A stretch of 64,000 bases of DNA, taken from contig OX422222.1 of assembly GCA_949130495.1 (NCBI GenBank), positions 271,612,109 to 271,676,108 of the forward strand, in the 5' to 3' direction. Below the pieces are notes generated by a model, which ran no database searches, was not told the DNA's origin, and worked only from the letters and a program-made list of their open reading frames with translations. How positions within the stretch are numbered: position 1 is the first letter of the stretch; the number at the start of each line of letters is the position of its first letter. Below, in pieces: positions 10,319 through 21,881 of this stretch. The translations under genes and the position numbers were made by a program. The stretch is from Sambucus nigra (taxonomy: Eukaryota > Streptophyta > Magnoliopsida > Dipsacales > Adoxaceae).

Positions 10319-11963
10319 TGTAAGGACACAAATTTCCAATTGAGTCCATATATAGTTTTGGCTCAATTCCGGACAAAAACATTTATTCATAGGATAGTAT
10401 TTATTGTAATATTCTCAAGCCTATGAAGTGTATGTTGAAGACGTAGCGGCAAAGAACTTAAAGCTTCATCAAAATGCCGGTTTGTGTGCCTCGTTTCTAC
10501 GTCATCAATTAAGGTTCCATGCTCCCAAGGTATGAATGTAATTATATGTATATAGGAGTTTGGAACAATTTGTATTGGGTGTTAGGTTAATAAAAACTGC
10601 ATTTTATTTTTCAGAAAGTATCAATTAGAAACTTAAAAATAAGTATATAAAAGTTTATAAAAGTTTCTGGGCCAAAATCGAATTTTACAAACTTTCTGGA
10701 CGTTCGTTAGAAATGTCGTTCGAACGAGTTTTTTCGTTCGAACCAGATTTCGTTCGAACGAGTTTTGTCGTTCGAACCAGGTTCGTTCGAACGAGTTTGC
10801 CAACGACCCTAATCTGGACAGTCGTTCGATATGTCGTTCGAACGAGTTTTCGTTCTAACGAGATATCTAACGAGATTCTAACGAGCCCAGGCTGGTCGCT
10901 CGTTAGAAGTCTCGTTCGAACGAGAGTCAAGTTCGTTCGAACGAGACGTCAGGCGGGAACGATTTTGAGCAGTTTTTGGCAGTTTTTTCCCCACTTCTCC
11001 ACTTGTTTTTCAACCAACTTTTTCATGCATTATTATGTGCGGGAAACACATTTTCCAAGACAACTTTTCCATTCCATATCCAACTCTTAGAGAGAGTTTG
11101 AGAGCAAATTTGTTTAGGGAAAATGTTTAAGTTTTGAGTGTTCATTTTTAATGAAAAAATTCATACACACTCTAGTTTACACCCAATAGTTGTTTATCCA
11201 AGTTCTTTATATACATATCTTTACTTGGAATTTTTGGCACCGGTTTTCTCTACCGAATTCAAGAGACGTTTCGGGTTTGCTTCTACACCCCATCACAAAG
11301 AAGACTTTTGTTGATATTCTACCCGTTTGGAGAAAGGCTCCATGTTCGGGTGACGGTGACCGTTTAAAGTCCTATCGGTGAATTCCGAGACCACGGTGGA
11401 GCTCCGTTGGTTATCCGCTAATTGGAGGTTGATACAAGAAGGAGCATCACGGCTCGAGAGGGTTCGAGTTTAGGAAGTAAGTCTTTTGTCTTGTATTTTG
11501 TAATACCGTTTTTAGTGGATTTGAGGCTAGGGTCGTCCCAAGGTTTTTTCCCGTTAGTGGGTTTTTCCTCGTATATCGCGGTGTTGTGTGACTGTTAATT
11601 TTATCTTGCTCTATATCACTTAGAACGCATGCTAGATTAATTTCAAGATAAAATTTGGTTTTACAATCACACTAATTTAAATTGGGACTTTAATTTAATA
11701 TTGGATAAAATTTGGTTTATTCAAGTCACTTGCATTAATATGGTTTCGCCTAACTTTGAATAATTGTTAATGATGACTTAGGCAAATTCTAGGACTTGAA
11801 TTATTGTTTTAATTTGTTTCTTAAGATATTAAAACCCGGCCTTGTTGTTTTGTTGAACCATCTCTTATTATACGCTTTCGCATTTATTTAAAAAGGAAAT
11901 TAACTTTGATTTTAATTGAAGAAAATTTAAAATCCGGGGATCCATAAACTCTTGCGTCCTTCA
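10319..11963 (+). repeat. 5' LTR of gag-only Copia element
   Basis: Runs from TGTAAGGACACAAATT to GCGTCCTTCA. It contains a cluster of GTTCGAACGAG palindromes at about 10700-10950 and a TATA-like TTTATATACAT near 11207. By eye it differs from the 3' LTR by about five substitutions and one 12-bp indel. Confidence 0.95.
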
Positions 11964-11966
11964 AAT

Positions 11967-11979
11967 TGGTATCAGAGCC
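11967..11979 (+). other. Primer-binding site (initiator tRNA-Met type)
   Basis: TGGTATCAGAGCC lies 3 bp after the LTR end, the classic plant Copia primer site complementary to the 3' end of initiator tRNA-Met. Confidence 0.9.
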
Positions 11980-12031
11980 AAAAACGATAAATTATTTCGT
12001 TAAACGATCTTTTAAATAATTTTTGGCTAAA

Positions 12032-13981
12032 ATGGATTTTTCCCCATTTTCAAAATTTCCTATTTTTGATGGTTCTAACTACGCGTATTGGAAAGCGCGA
12101 ATGAAATCGGCACTTAAATCTATCGATGAACGTGTTTGGATGTCTGTTGTTATCGGGTACTCCCCACCAACTCATCTAATTGAAAATGAACGTGTTCCCA
12201 AACCCATCGATAGATGGACCGAAAATAAGTTTAAACTTGCCAACTTTAATTCCCGAGGTTTAAATGCCTTATTTAGCGCTGTTGCACCGGATGAATTCCG
12301 ACGTATTATGACGTGTGAAACCGCTAAAGAGGCTTGGGATATTTTACAATTAACTCATGAAGGAACTAGTGTCGTTAAAGCTTCAAAACTCCAAAACCTC
12401 ACCACTCAATTTGAAACTATCAAAATGGATGAAAAAGAAACTTTTGATAAATTTTATGCTAGACTTTCTGATATTGTTAATTCATCCTTTAACTTGGGAG
12501 AAAAAATACCTGACGACCGTGTAGTAAAGAAAATTTTAAGGTCCCTACCCGATAGATTTATTCCAAAGGTGACCGTTTTAAATTCTTTACCCACTTTAGC
12601 CTCTACAAAATTAGAAGAGCTTGTAGGTGATTTACAAACCTATGAACTAGATATGTTTCCCTCTAAAACTGAAAAGAAAATTGAAAAGGGCGTTGCTTTA
12701 AAAGCCCGAAAAGAGGTCAAACAAGTAGTAGAGAGCGATAGTGATAGTGACTCGGAAGACATGGCTTTGTTTGCTCGTAAATTTAGAAAATTTCTTAAAT
12801 TTAACAAAGATAAAGTTAAAAATGATTTTAAGAAATTTGAATCTTCTAAACATGATAAAAACGAGAAGATTTCTAAAGCCGATAAGATCCCTAAACCTAG
12901 TAATGAAAATATTGATAGGGATGAGTCTAATAAATGTTTTGGTTGTGAAGGTTATGGCCATAGGGCTTTTGAGTGCCCCACTAAACTAAGGAAAGAGGGT
13001 AAACGACCCATTTCATATAATGCGACCCTTAGTGATAGTGATAAGGAAGTGAAGCCCGAATCCCCCACTAAGAAAAATTTTGTGGCTTTTATGGCACATG
13101 TGAGTGATAATGAGAACTCATCGGATGATGAAATTATAGCACATGCCACTTCCAAGGTCATTGTACATGACTCTCTTATTTTTTATGATAGTGAGAGTGA
13201 AGAAGAAGAAGAAGAGAGTGAAAATGAAGAAGAGGTTGATATGAGTGAACTTCAAAATGCTTTTCATGAATTATATAAAGAATCTATTAAATTGAAAAGA
13301 ACTAATTTGAAGTTAGAAGCAAGTTTAAGAGAGAGTGTCAAGGTCATTGATGAAAGTGCCTTAATAGAAGACCTTAGGACACATGAGAGGACTCTTCAAG
13401 AGAAGCTTAACTATGTAGAAGGCGAGATAGATAGCCTTAGGGGTTTGATGGAATCCTTGAAAAAGGAGCTTCTTGGTTTTGAAGAGCGAAATGTTTTACT
13501 AGAATCTAAAATTTTAGAATTGGAAAATAAATTAAAAGATTCTAGTAATGTCAAATTTGATTTGGAGTGTCGTTCGGAAAAACTAGATAAAATGTTAAGG
13601 ACGGTCCAAATTAAAAATGACACTTTTGGTTTAGGCTTCAATTCTTGTAATGATTTTAACCCTAAAGTCAAAACCAATGTTTTAGGAGAATCTTCTAGGA
13701 ATGTATTTAATGATCACTCCTTAGATAAATCTTTTCGACATGCTCTTACTTGTACACATTGTGGTCGACAAGGTCATCTTAGGAAATTTTGTTTAGATCT
13801 TAAACGAATTCCTAGAAAATCCCATAGTAAAGTAACCACGATAGCTAATGTTTCTACACCCCAAGATAGTAATTCTTCATTAATTTGGGTTAGGAAATCC
13901 GACTTGGTTGCCTTACAAAATAGGGATTTTGATTCTCATTTACTTACACATGCCTCCTCCCTTGCTAAATCTAAAGGATAA
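12032..13981 (+). CDS. gag: Gag polyprotein of Copia-type element
   Basis: An intact 649-codon frame starts at the first ATG (AAAATGGATTTTTCC). Residues about 8-30 hold FDGSNYAYWKARMKSAL, the N-terminal signature of plant Copia gag, followed by a UBN2-type capsid region to about residue 200. A first zinc knuckle CFGCEGYGHRAFEC is near residue 301 and a second, CTHCGRQGHLRKFC, near 573, both CX2CX4HX4C. Between them are an acidic run (SESEEEEEESENEEE) and a long predicted coiled coil (about 400-510). Gag forms the cytoplasmic particle that packages element RNA. No pol frame follows the stop. The frame's integrity and the near-identical LTRs suggest recent selection or very recent insertion. 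Confidence 0.95.
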   Translation: MDFSPFSKFPIFDGSNYAYWKARMKSALKSIDERVWMSVVIGYSPPTHLIENERVPKPIDRWTENKFKLANFNSRGLNALFSAVAPDEFRRIMTCETAKEAWDILQLTHEGTSVVKASKLQNLTTQFETIKMDEKETFDKFYARLSDIVNSSFNLGEKIPDDRVVKKILRSLPDRFIPKVTVLNSLPTLASTKLEELVGDLQTYELDMFPSKTEKKIEKGVALKARKEVKQVVESDSDSDSEDMALFARKFRKFLKFNKDKVKNDFKKFESSKHDKNEKISKADKIPKPSNENIDRDESNKCFGCEGYGHRAFECPTKLRKEGKRPISYNATLSDSDKEVKPESPTKKNFVAFMAHVSDNENSSDDEIIAHATSKVIVHDSLIFYDSESEEEEEESENEEEVDMSELQNAFHELYKESIKLKRTNLKLEASLRESVKVIDESALIEDLRTHERTLQEKLNYVEGEIDSLRGLMESLKKELLGFEERNVLLESKILELENKLKDSSNVKFDLECRSEKLDKMLRTVQIKNDTFGLGFNSCNDFNPKVKTNVLGESSRNVFNDHSLDKSFRHALTCTHCGRQGHLRKFCLDLKRIPRKSHSKVTTIANVSTPQDSNSSLIWVRKSDLVALQNRDFDSHLLTHASSLAKSKG

Positions 13982-15699
13982 ATGTGTTAGTGTTTGAATA
14001 CTTTAGCATTTGTACTTCATGCTATATTCATATGCTAAATGTATGCTTGTTTAGTCATTTTCCAGTCATTGCCTTATTTCATATCACATGCTAGAAACTA
14101 TGACTTGTTTATCTTTTTGTAATATATTTTGTGTTTGAATTGACTGCATAATATAAAAAGATTTTTGTTTATCATTTGTGTTTTATTTATTTCATTTAAG
14201 CTTAATGAAAAATACAAATGATTTTTGTTTGTCCTTTTAAGTAAATATTATTTTTTACAAATGTTAAAAACTCAAAAAGATTTTGTTTTGTGTGTATTTT
14301 TGTTTGACACACTTTATGTGGCATATATTTGTGTTTGAATCCTATCGTTTACGCTCCCATGTGGCTAGAACTTTTGGTTTAGATTTTCAATCCTTAAAAT
14401 GTTCTTTACCATGTTTTATATAGAGTAGCTGGATTTTGTATTGTTTAAAGGGATTCTATTTCTATATGCCTCTATTCACACATGCACGAGCTCTTTTGAA
14501 ATCTTAATCTCACATGTTATATTTGAGCTTTTTGAGGTGTTCTCCTATCAATCTAGTCATCTACATATCTATGACCTAGGAGGACTAGTGCATGTCAAAA
14601 TCCGTTGCATGTGAGATTTGTGTGAAAAATGAAAACATGATAAATTTAAATGTGCACGGGGAAGGGCTCCGAAAGGACTAAGTGATCCTTTGCGAATAGT
14701 AAGCCACCGTTGATTGGATCTAAAAGAAATACGTGATCCAAAGGCCTAAAAACAGAATATTTGGCATTAAAAAGAAAACAATTGCCAAGGCCTATATTTG
14801 TTTGATATATTCATTCAAATGCAAAAGAATATATATGCTCATTGAGGGAGAATTGGATGGTATATCAACGGTTTACACAATGTCCGTTTATCCTAGTTGT
14901 CTTTAATGTCATGACTCTATTTGGTTTGTAGAATCATCATCATGCTAGGCCTGTATGCATTGTGTATGTTTGTTCATTGAGTTCAATCTTTATATTGTCA
15001 CATGCGGTTATATTTAACTGTGATGAAGTTTGCAATCAAATGAGAACTCCGTGAACGTTCCTTAAGTGTTTGGGTCTAAATTTAATTGTTGCTAGTTCAC
15101 ACCCCTACACTTCTGTTTCCATATGACACATTTTTGTCATACGAGTGTGCAAACTTATTGTATTTTGTGTCATGTGTGTGTTTATATCAATCTATATATG
15201 CATGTACTTATTGATATATTTATAGTATATATATATATGATATTTTTTTGTCTTTGCCTTGCTTTAATTGCCCATATGCATTCATGTCTTATCGCTTTAA
15301 GCTTTCACATGCTGTTTATTAGTTCTTTATTCTTTGCCTATTCCCGAACAAAAAGGGGGAGAATGATGATAGGGGGAGAGTATCTAATCCTATTATTATC
15401 GTATCTTCGTTTGGGGGAGATTTATCTTAGGGGGAGACGTCTTTCTAAGTAGGTCATATGTTTAAAGGGAGAATTAATTTAGGGGGCGTAATTAATTAAT
15501 TGCATTTAATACTTTGATATTCCCTATGCATTTGATGAGTTTGCTTAAGTGTGCAGGAATTATTCTAAAGCGGCATCCTTCTATGGCAAAGCGTTTTGAT
15601 CCTTGGGTTGAGTCAAGATTGGGCGGGTTATGTTTTGAGTCTACTAGAGCTTGACGGCCCTTTAGGATTATTTTTTTGTTTGGTTTTTGTCCCGGAATA
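13982..15699 (+). other. Non-coding interior of the gag-only element
   Basis: About 1.7 kb with no pol motif that I can see in any frame. The right third carries GGGGGAGA-type purine tracts (15353-15440) like those found between pol and the 3' LTR in plant Copia elements. Open frames near 15123 and 15492 have no recognisable motif. Confidence 0.7.
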
Positions 15700-15715
15700 G
15701 CCAAAGGGGGAGATT
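15700..15715 (+). other. Polypurine tract of gag-only element
   Basis: CCAAAGGGGGAGATT directly precedes the TGTAAGG start of the 3' LTR. Confidence 0.85.
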
Positions 15716-17372
15716 TGTAAGGACACAAATTTCCAATTGAGTCCATATATAGTTTTGGCTCAATTCCGGACAAAAACATTTATTCATAGGATAGTATTTA
15801 TTGTAATATTCTCAAGCCTATGAAGTGTATGTTGAAGACGTAGCGGCAAAGAACTTAAAGCTTCATCAAAATGCCGGTTTGTGTGCCTCGTTTCTACGTC
15901 ATCAATTAAGGTTCCATGCTCCCAAGGTATGAATGTAATTATATGTATATAGGAGTTTGGAACAATTTGTATTGGGTGTTAGGTTAATAAAAACTGCATT
16001 TTATTTTTCAGAAAGTATCAATTAGAAACTTAAAAATAAGTATATAAAAGTTTATAAAAGTTTCTGGGCCAAAATCGAATTTTACAAACTTTCTGGACGT
16101 TCGTTAGAAATGTCGTTCGAACGAGTTTTTTCGTTCGAACCAGATTTCGTTCGAACGAGTTTTGTCGTTCGAACCAGGTTCGTTCGAACGAGTTTGCCAA
16201 CGACCCTAATCTGGACAGTCGTTCGATATGTCGTTCGATATGTCATTCGAACGAGTTTTCGTTCTAACGAGATATCTAATGAGATTCTAACGAGCCCAGG
16301 CTGGTCGCTCGTTAGAAGTCTCGTTCGAACGAGAGTCAAGTTCGTTCGAACGAGACGTCAGGCGGGAACGATTTTGAGCAGTTTTTGGCAGTTTTTTCCC
16401 CACTTCTCCACTTGTTTTTCAACCAACTTTTTCATGCATTATTATGTGCGGGAAACACATTTTCCAAGACAACTTTTCCATTCCATATCCAACTCTTAGA
16501 GAGAGTTTGAGAGCAAATTTATTTAGGGAAAATGTTCAAGTTTTGAGTGTTCATTTTTAATGAAAAAATTCATACACACTCTAGTTTACACCCAATAGTT
16601 GTTTATCCAAGTTCTTTATATACATATCTTTACTTGGAATTTTTGGCACCGGTTTTCTCTACCGAATTCAAGAGACGTTTCGGGTTTGCTTCTACACCCC
16701 ATCACAAAGAAGACTTTTGTTGATATTCTACCCGTTTGGAGAAAGGCTCCATGTTCGGGTGACGGTGACCGTTTAAAGTCCTATCGGTGAATTCCGAGAC
16801 CACGGTGGAGCTCCGTTGGTTATCCGCTAATTGGAGGTTGATACAAGAAGGAGCATCACGGCTCGAGAGGGTTCGAGTTTAGGAAGTAAGTCTTTTGTCT
16901 TGTATTTTGTAATACCGTTTTTAGTGGATTTGAGGCTAGGGTCGTCCCAAGGTTTTTTCCCGTTAGTGGGTTTTTCCTCGTATATCGCGGTGTTGTGTGA
17001 CTGTTAATTTTATCTTGCTCTATATCACTTAGAACGCATGCTAGATTAATTTCAAGATAAAATTTGGTTTTACAATCACACTAATTTAAATTGGGACTTT
17101 AATTTAATATTGGATAAAATTTGGTTTATTCAAGTCACTTGCATTAATATGGTTTCGCCTAACTTTGAATAATTGTTAATGATGACTTAGGCAAATTCTA
17201 GGACTTGAATTATTGTTTTAATTTGTTTCTTAAGATATTAAAACCCGGCCTTGTTGTTTTGTTGAACCATCTCTTATTATACGCTTCCGCATTTATTTAA
17301 AAAGGAAATTAACTTTGATTTTAATTGAAGAAAATTTAAAATCCGGGGATCCATAAACTCTTGCGTCCTTCA
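15716..17372 (+). repeat. 3' LTR of gag-only Copia element
   Basis: Same termini as the 5' LTR. It is 12 bp longer because of a duplicated TCGTTCGATATG unit near 16220, plus about five substitutions seen by eye. It is followed by TSD ACTTG. Confidence 0.95.
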
Positions 17373-17650
17373 ACTTGACCATTAATTCTCCTTTTGCTGC
17401 ATACACCCCCAGAATTTGATTTACGATTAACTGGGAATCACTGAATATAACGACTTGCCCTACCTTCATGGTTTTAGCCAGATTTAAGCCCAAGATCATA
17501 GCTTCATATTCAGCCTCATTATTAGAAGCTTTAAATTGAAAGCGCAGAGCATACTCCATATTAATCTCATCCAGACTGTTTAAAATAATCCCTGCTCCAC
17601 TGCCTATAGTGCACGAAGAGCCATCCACATACAAATTCCATATGGGTAAT
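17373..17650 (-). pseudogene. Tat-1 second (archaeal-type) RNase H, N-terminal part
   Basis: Minus-strand motifs YVDGSSCTIGSGAGI, NNEAEYEA and FSDSQLIVNQ are the RNase H active-site blocks (D, E, D). The frame runs into the Copia insertion at ACTTG and resumes at 10313 downwards (YHAKVMEVVSSFTA...ADALARLAS). A second RNase H after the RT-linked one is a known feature of Tat elements. Upstream linker 17651-17832 contains stops. Confidence 0.85.
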
Positions 17651-17832
17651 TCATTATCAAACTCTTGATCAGACAGAGTTCCTCAGTGGAATATTTGATG
17701 CTTCCTTTTATCCTCCTCCGACACTTCTCACTGCTCGTTGACTATCTTCTCTTGATCGTCCCCGACTAAAAGTTGGTAAGGGGTTAAATGTGGTGATCTA
17801 GTAACATCAACAGGTTTGTCTGTATTACACTC

Positions 17833-18276
17833 CTATTGTTCTGGGGTATCAGAATGGGTAAACTCCACAATAAAATCTGCTGCTGCCTGCCCCATAAGCG
17901 ATGATCTAGGATCATAAACTATATCATACTCACCAAGTTCTACTGCCCAGTACATTAATCTTCCTGATTTCTCTGGTTTATGCAGAGCTTGCCTTGATGG
18001 CATATCTGTATACACAACTATAGTATGAGCTTGGAAATATGGCCTCATTCTTCGTCTTGCTTCAATCAGCGCTAGTGCCAACTTCTCTAACCTTGGATAT
18101 CTGATCTCTGCTCCTCGGAAGGCCTTACTGGTGTAATAGATTGGTTTTTGCACTCCGTCCTCTAATCCTCTCAATGCCGAGCTAAATGTATTCTCTGAAA
18201 CTGCCAGATACAAGTATAATCTTTCTCCCATCACTGGTCTGGACAACAATAGAGGTGTCCCTAGATATTTTTTCAA
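17833..18276 (-). pseudogene. Tat-1 RT-linked RNase H
   Basis: Minus-strand 147-codon open stretch with LYLYLAVSENTFSSAL, KPIYYTSKAFRGAEIRYPR and EKLALALIEARRRMRPYF, the typical RNase H region fused to Gypsy reverse transcriptase. It removes the RNA strand of the RNA-DNA hybrid. It is separated by stops from the RT upstream. Confidence 0.85.
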
Positions 18277-18480
18277 CTCTTGAAAGGCCTCCTCGCACTC
18301 ATAATTCCACTTAAAAAAATTTCAAAGTGTTTTAAAGAATGGGAGGCATCTGTCTATTGCTCGTGACACAAATCTGTTAAGTGCTGCAACTCGCCCTGTG
18401 AGGCTCTGCACTTCCTTCTTCATGGTCGGAGATCGCAGCTCCAATAGAGCCTTGATTTTTTTAGAGTTCACCTCAATTCC

Positions 18481-18981
18481 TCATTGGTTAACAATATATC
18501 CGAGAAACACACCTTCTCTTACTCTGAATCTGCATTTAGTGGGATTTAACTTTATTTGATATTTCTCTAGTTGATCAAAGGTCTGACCTAAGTCAACTAG
18601 ATGATCGACAGCTTTCTTGCTCTTCGTCAGCATATCATCAACATAAACCTCTATGTTATGACTGATTTTCTCTGCAAACACCTTGTTCATCAGCCACTGA
18701 TATGTTGCACCTGCATTTTTAAGTCCAAAAGGCATAAAATTATAGCAATAAGTTCCCCTTGGGGTGATAAAAGAGGTACTCCCTCTGTCCTCAGCATTCA
18801 TTTTAATATGGTTGTAACCAGAATAAGCATCCATGAAACTCAATAATTCATGCCCCGAGGTAGCATCCACTAGTTGATCGATTCGGGGAAAAAGAAAATG
18901 ATCATTTGGGCATGCCTTATTAAGATTAGTGAAGTCTACACACATCCTCCACTTGTTATTTTTCTTCTTTACCATCACCAC
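18481..18981 (-). pseudogene. Tat-1 reverse transcriptase
   Basis: Minus-strand stretch with NKWRMCVDFTNLNKACPND, FMDAYSGYNHIKM (first catalytic Asp), FMPFGLKNAGATYQ and YVDDMLTKS (catalytic YVDD box), then FLGYIVNQ. The domain core is well kept, but the frame is closed on both sides by stops and frameshifts (18982-19189 and 18277-18480). Confidence 0.92.
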
Positions 18982-19189
18982 ATTTGCTAGCCAATCAGGA
19001 TATTTGACAACCTCAATAAAAAAAGGCTTTTTATAGTTTCTCTACTTCTTCTTGTATAGCTTGGTTCTTTTCAGGACTGAACACCCTTCTTCGCTAATTT
19101 ACTGGCTTTACCTCCTGGTTCACATTGAGCTCGTGGCACAGGAAATTCGGGTCTATCCCAGGCATATCTTCGTGACTCCATGCAAAAGT

Positions 19190-19933
19190 CTATTTTTCGC
19201 GCCTTAAAAATGCTATCAATTCCTTTTTTTTCGATACATCCAATGATGCACCAATTTGAGTTGTTCGTTCTGGATGCTCGTCGTCCAGAATGGTATTTTC
19301 GGTAGCCTCCATGACCTGGCCCTTCACGAGTTGAGACTCGTCTCTAGGGTCTAACGTTTCAATCTCTGCATCTTCTATTTCATCCACTTGATAAGTACTA
19401 GTCTTCTTTCTGGATTCTTCGCATTCCTCCTGTTCGGCAGATGAATAGAAGCATTCCTGAGCTACTTTTTGGTCGCCTTTCACCACTCCTACTCCAAAGT
19501 TTGTTGGAAATTTTAAACATTGATGTACATTAGATGATACTGCTTTAAACTTCTTCAGACCTACCCTTCCCATGATGATATTGTAAGCTGATTGGACATT
19601 TTTATCCATTACAAAAAAGCATACTCTTTTTGTTCGACAAGCAGGCCATGTACCGATAAGCATATCCAACTTGATCGTCCCAAGTGGAAAAACCTTCTCG
19701 CTAGTAAAGCCAAGGAGGGTCCTATGATATGGCTCCAACTGGGCTAGCTTCAGATTCAAACTGTCAAAGCATGGATAGAACATGATATCTGCCGAGCTAC
19801 CATTATCCACCAGTACTCGTGAAATCACCACTTCCTTCATTCTCATCTTGATCACCAATGGGTCATCGTGAGGATATAGTATACCTGCCAGGTCATTCTT
19901 AGAGAAACCAATGACCAGTTTGTCTTTATTCAC
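19190..19933 (-). pseudogene. Tat-1 aspartic protease region
   Basis: Minus-strand 247-codon open stretch. VLVDNGSSADIMFY carries the D-N-G-S form of the retropepsin active site, followed by the usual PLGTIKLDMLIGTW segment. It would cleave gag-pol in the particle. It ends before the RT in LRREK, where a frame break separates it from the next domain. Confidence 0.85.
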
Positions 19934-21818
19934 CTTCCTCGGGCAATCATCTTCAGCCAGATTTATTCGCTGAATGTACGAGAAAGCTTGAGCCTTATTG
20001 AGGTAAGCTTTTCTCTCCGCAGTCAGATATCCACCTCCTGCATCTCCACCTGTAATAACATTACATTCAAATGATTCGAAATGGATTGAAAATACCTCAC
20101 ATTCTGGCTGCCTTGCTCTTTTGGGGAGATCGGGGTAATCTTGGCCATCTTCTGGATCTTCTTCGTGACTTGTCTTTTTGTCTTCTTTTGCTCAATGAGG
20201 AGACCTAGACCTTTGCCTTCCTCAGTCGCTGGTCTTCCCACCATTTTGGCAGTTAACATACTTAGCCAATTTTCTTGGTCTGATGAGTGCTTCTATTTCA
20301 TTTTGGAGAGCTATGCAATGTTTGGTCGTATGACTATGGTCTTTGTGGAATTCACAATATTTGGACTTGTCCCTTCTGTCAAGATCTTCCTTCATTTTTG
20401 TCGGCCAGGATAATTCCTCGCTGTTTTTGATCTCCTCCAGAATGTGATTTATATCTACCTTCAAAGGAGTATAATTTCCAAATTTCTTCATCTGCTCTAG
20501 TATTTCCTTTCCTTTCGACTGCCTGTTGCCACCATTGTTCTTATGATCCTTCTTTTCGGTTTTACCATCTTCCACATTGTTCTCCTTAGTGTCTGAATTC
20601 TTCTTCGCATCCATGGCTTCCTCGGCATTCATGATTTTGGTTGCTTTTGCCATCAGTTCTGCCATGGTTCTAGGCGGATCTTTGGCTAAAGTGTAGTACA
20701 ACTTATCTAGCAACAGTCCACTCATTAGAGCAGTAATTGATATTTTCTCCTCGTAATCAATTACTTCAAGTTTCTCGTTATTGAAACGAGTAATATAGTC
20801 CCTGGTTCTTTCACCTACCTTATGTCTAACACTTAGCAAGTTCTACTCATTTGAATGGTTTCGCTCCAAAACAGAAGTTTTCAATAAAGATCTCTGCTAG
20901 TTGAAAAAAGGTCATAATTTTCCCCCGAGGAAGGTTGTTGTACCATATTTGAGCAGATCCGGTAAGAGTTCCTGAAAATACCCTACATCTCATCTCTTCT
21001 GGAACTGCATAGATATCGGAAAGAGCTTGGTATTGTTCTATATGAAGGACAGGGTCAGTTTTTCCATCATATTTAGGCGTTACCATAGGAGCTTTGAATT
21101 TTGATGGTGTGGGAAATAATTGCCTGTACAAATGGTGTCCCTTGGACAAAAGTTCTTTGTAGAGGATTCTTGGCCTTAGCCATTTCCCCTATCTTTCCTC
21201 CAACCTTTGAATAAAGCCCTTCCATGCATCGTTTCCCTCCTCGGGCCTATTTGTTCGAGCAACTGATCGCATTGAATTTTCCTCTTGTGATCGAGTTGTT
21301 GGTCGTGATTAGGTAGAGCCTTCCCTTAGATCGGATGGTCGTGGAGAATTCCTCGACGCAATCCTAGGAGGACTTCTATTCCTCCTAGGCCCCAAATGGT
21401 CAAAAGGAGAGACTCTACTTAATCTTTCTACAGCACTAGTCCTTTCTGGAGATAGAGTGATGTTTCGTTCAGAATCTGAAGCTCATACTGATGAAGTCCG
21501 ACCAGGTTGATAAGAAGGATCATTAGATCTCTCAGTACGATATGATTCGATGCGTCTAGATTGAGATACCTCCAGGAATATTGTTCGCCTAGTTCGTGAA
21601 GAGGGTAGACGGGTATTTCTCTGAACACTTCGTTGTCTTGATTGGGCTGGCACTCCGCATTGAACAATTTATATAAGTTAACGTATGGTTTCTTGCATGG
21701 CCGTTTGGCCTTGAGCTAAATTAGCCATTATGCCAGCCAGATCTGGAACATTTAGGGGAATAGATGGATTTGGAGGGATCCCAGCGTTTCAATTACTGGA
21801 TTCCGGATTATCAACCAT
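19934..21818 (-). pseudogene. gag: Tat-1 gag
   Basis: The probable start is the minus-strand ATG at 21818 (MVDNPESSN followed by a stop). The capsid-like core is in 21149-20222: PKYDGKTDPVLHIEQYQ, AQIWYNNLPRGKI, then GERTRDYITRFNNEKLEV. A zinc-knuckle-like KYCEFHKDHSHTTKHC lies near 20330. At least one frame change (about 20845) and several stops (including 21790 and 21670) break it. It lies 63 bp downstream of the 5' LTR. Confidence 0.85.
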
Positions 21819-21860
21819 TGATGATGAATTTTTTTGGTGAAAAACGCTAAGTATTGTCGT

Positions 21861-21879
21861 TTCCCACAGACGGCGCCAA
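21861..21879 (-). other. Primer-binding site of Tat-1 (tRNA-Asp type)
   Basis: On the minus strand TGGCGCCGTCTGTGGGAA follows the LTR end after a short GAT spacer. The TGGCGCCGT start complements the 3' end of plant tRNA-Asp; the rest diverges. Confidence 0.8.
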
Positions 21880-21881
21880 TC

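Larger units (their letters stand above)
10319..17372 (+). mobile_element. Young gag-only Copia retrotransposon (TR-GAG-like)
   Basis: Two near-identical LTRs (10319-11963 and 15716-17372) flank a 3.75-kb interior, with TSD ACTTG at 10314-10318 and 17373-17377. A tRNA-Met-type PBS follows the left LTR and the purine tract CCAAAGGGGGAGATT precedes the right LTR. The only long frame is a 650-codon gag; no protease, integrase, RT or RNase H is visible in the remaining 1.7 kb. The gag type, PBS and GGGGGAGAATGATGATAGG tract point to a Copia parent, possibly of the SIRE type. It must depend on pol from another element. It split a Tat-1 codon stretch that reads in frame when the insertion is removed. 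Confidence 0.93.

Noticed and set aside
10690..10960. Canonical heat-shock elements in the Copia LTR
   Set aside because: The palindrome is TTCGAA without the two-base gap of nTTCnnGAAn, so heat control is not supported.
10713..11090. 125-codon Val/Arg/Thr-rich frame (and copy at 16110-16499)
   Set aside because: Lies in the LTR U3 over the TTCGAACGAG repeats and is present in both LTRs; low-complexity translation.
12698..13161. Minus-strand frames opposite the Copia gag
   Set aside because: Shadows of the intact gag frame with no motif of their own.
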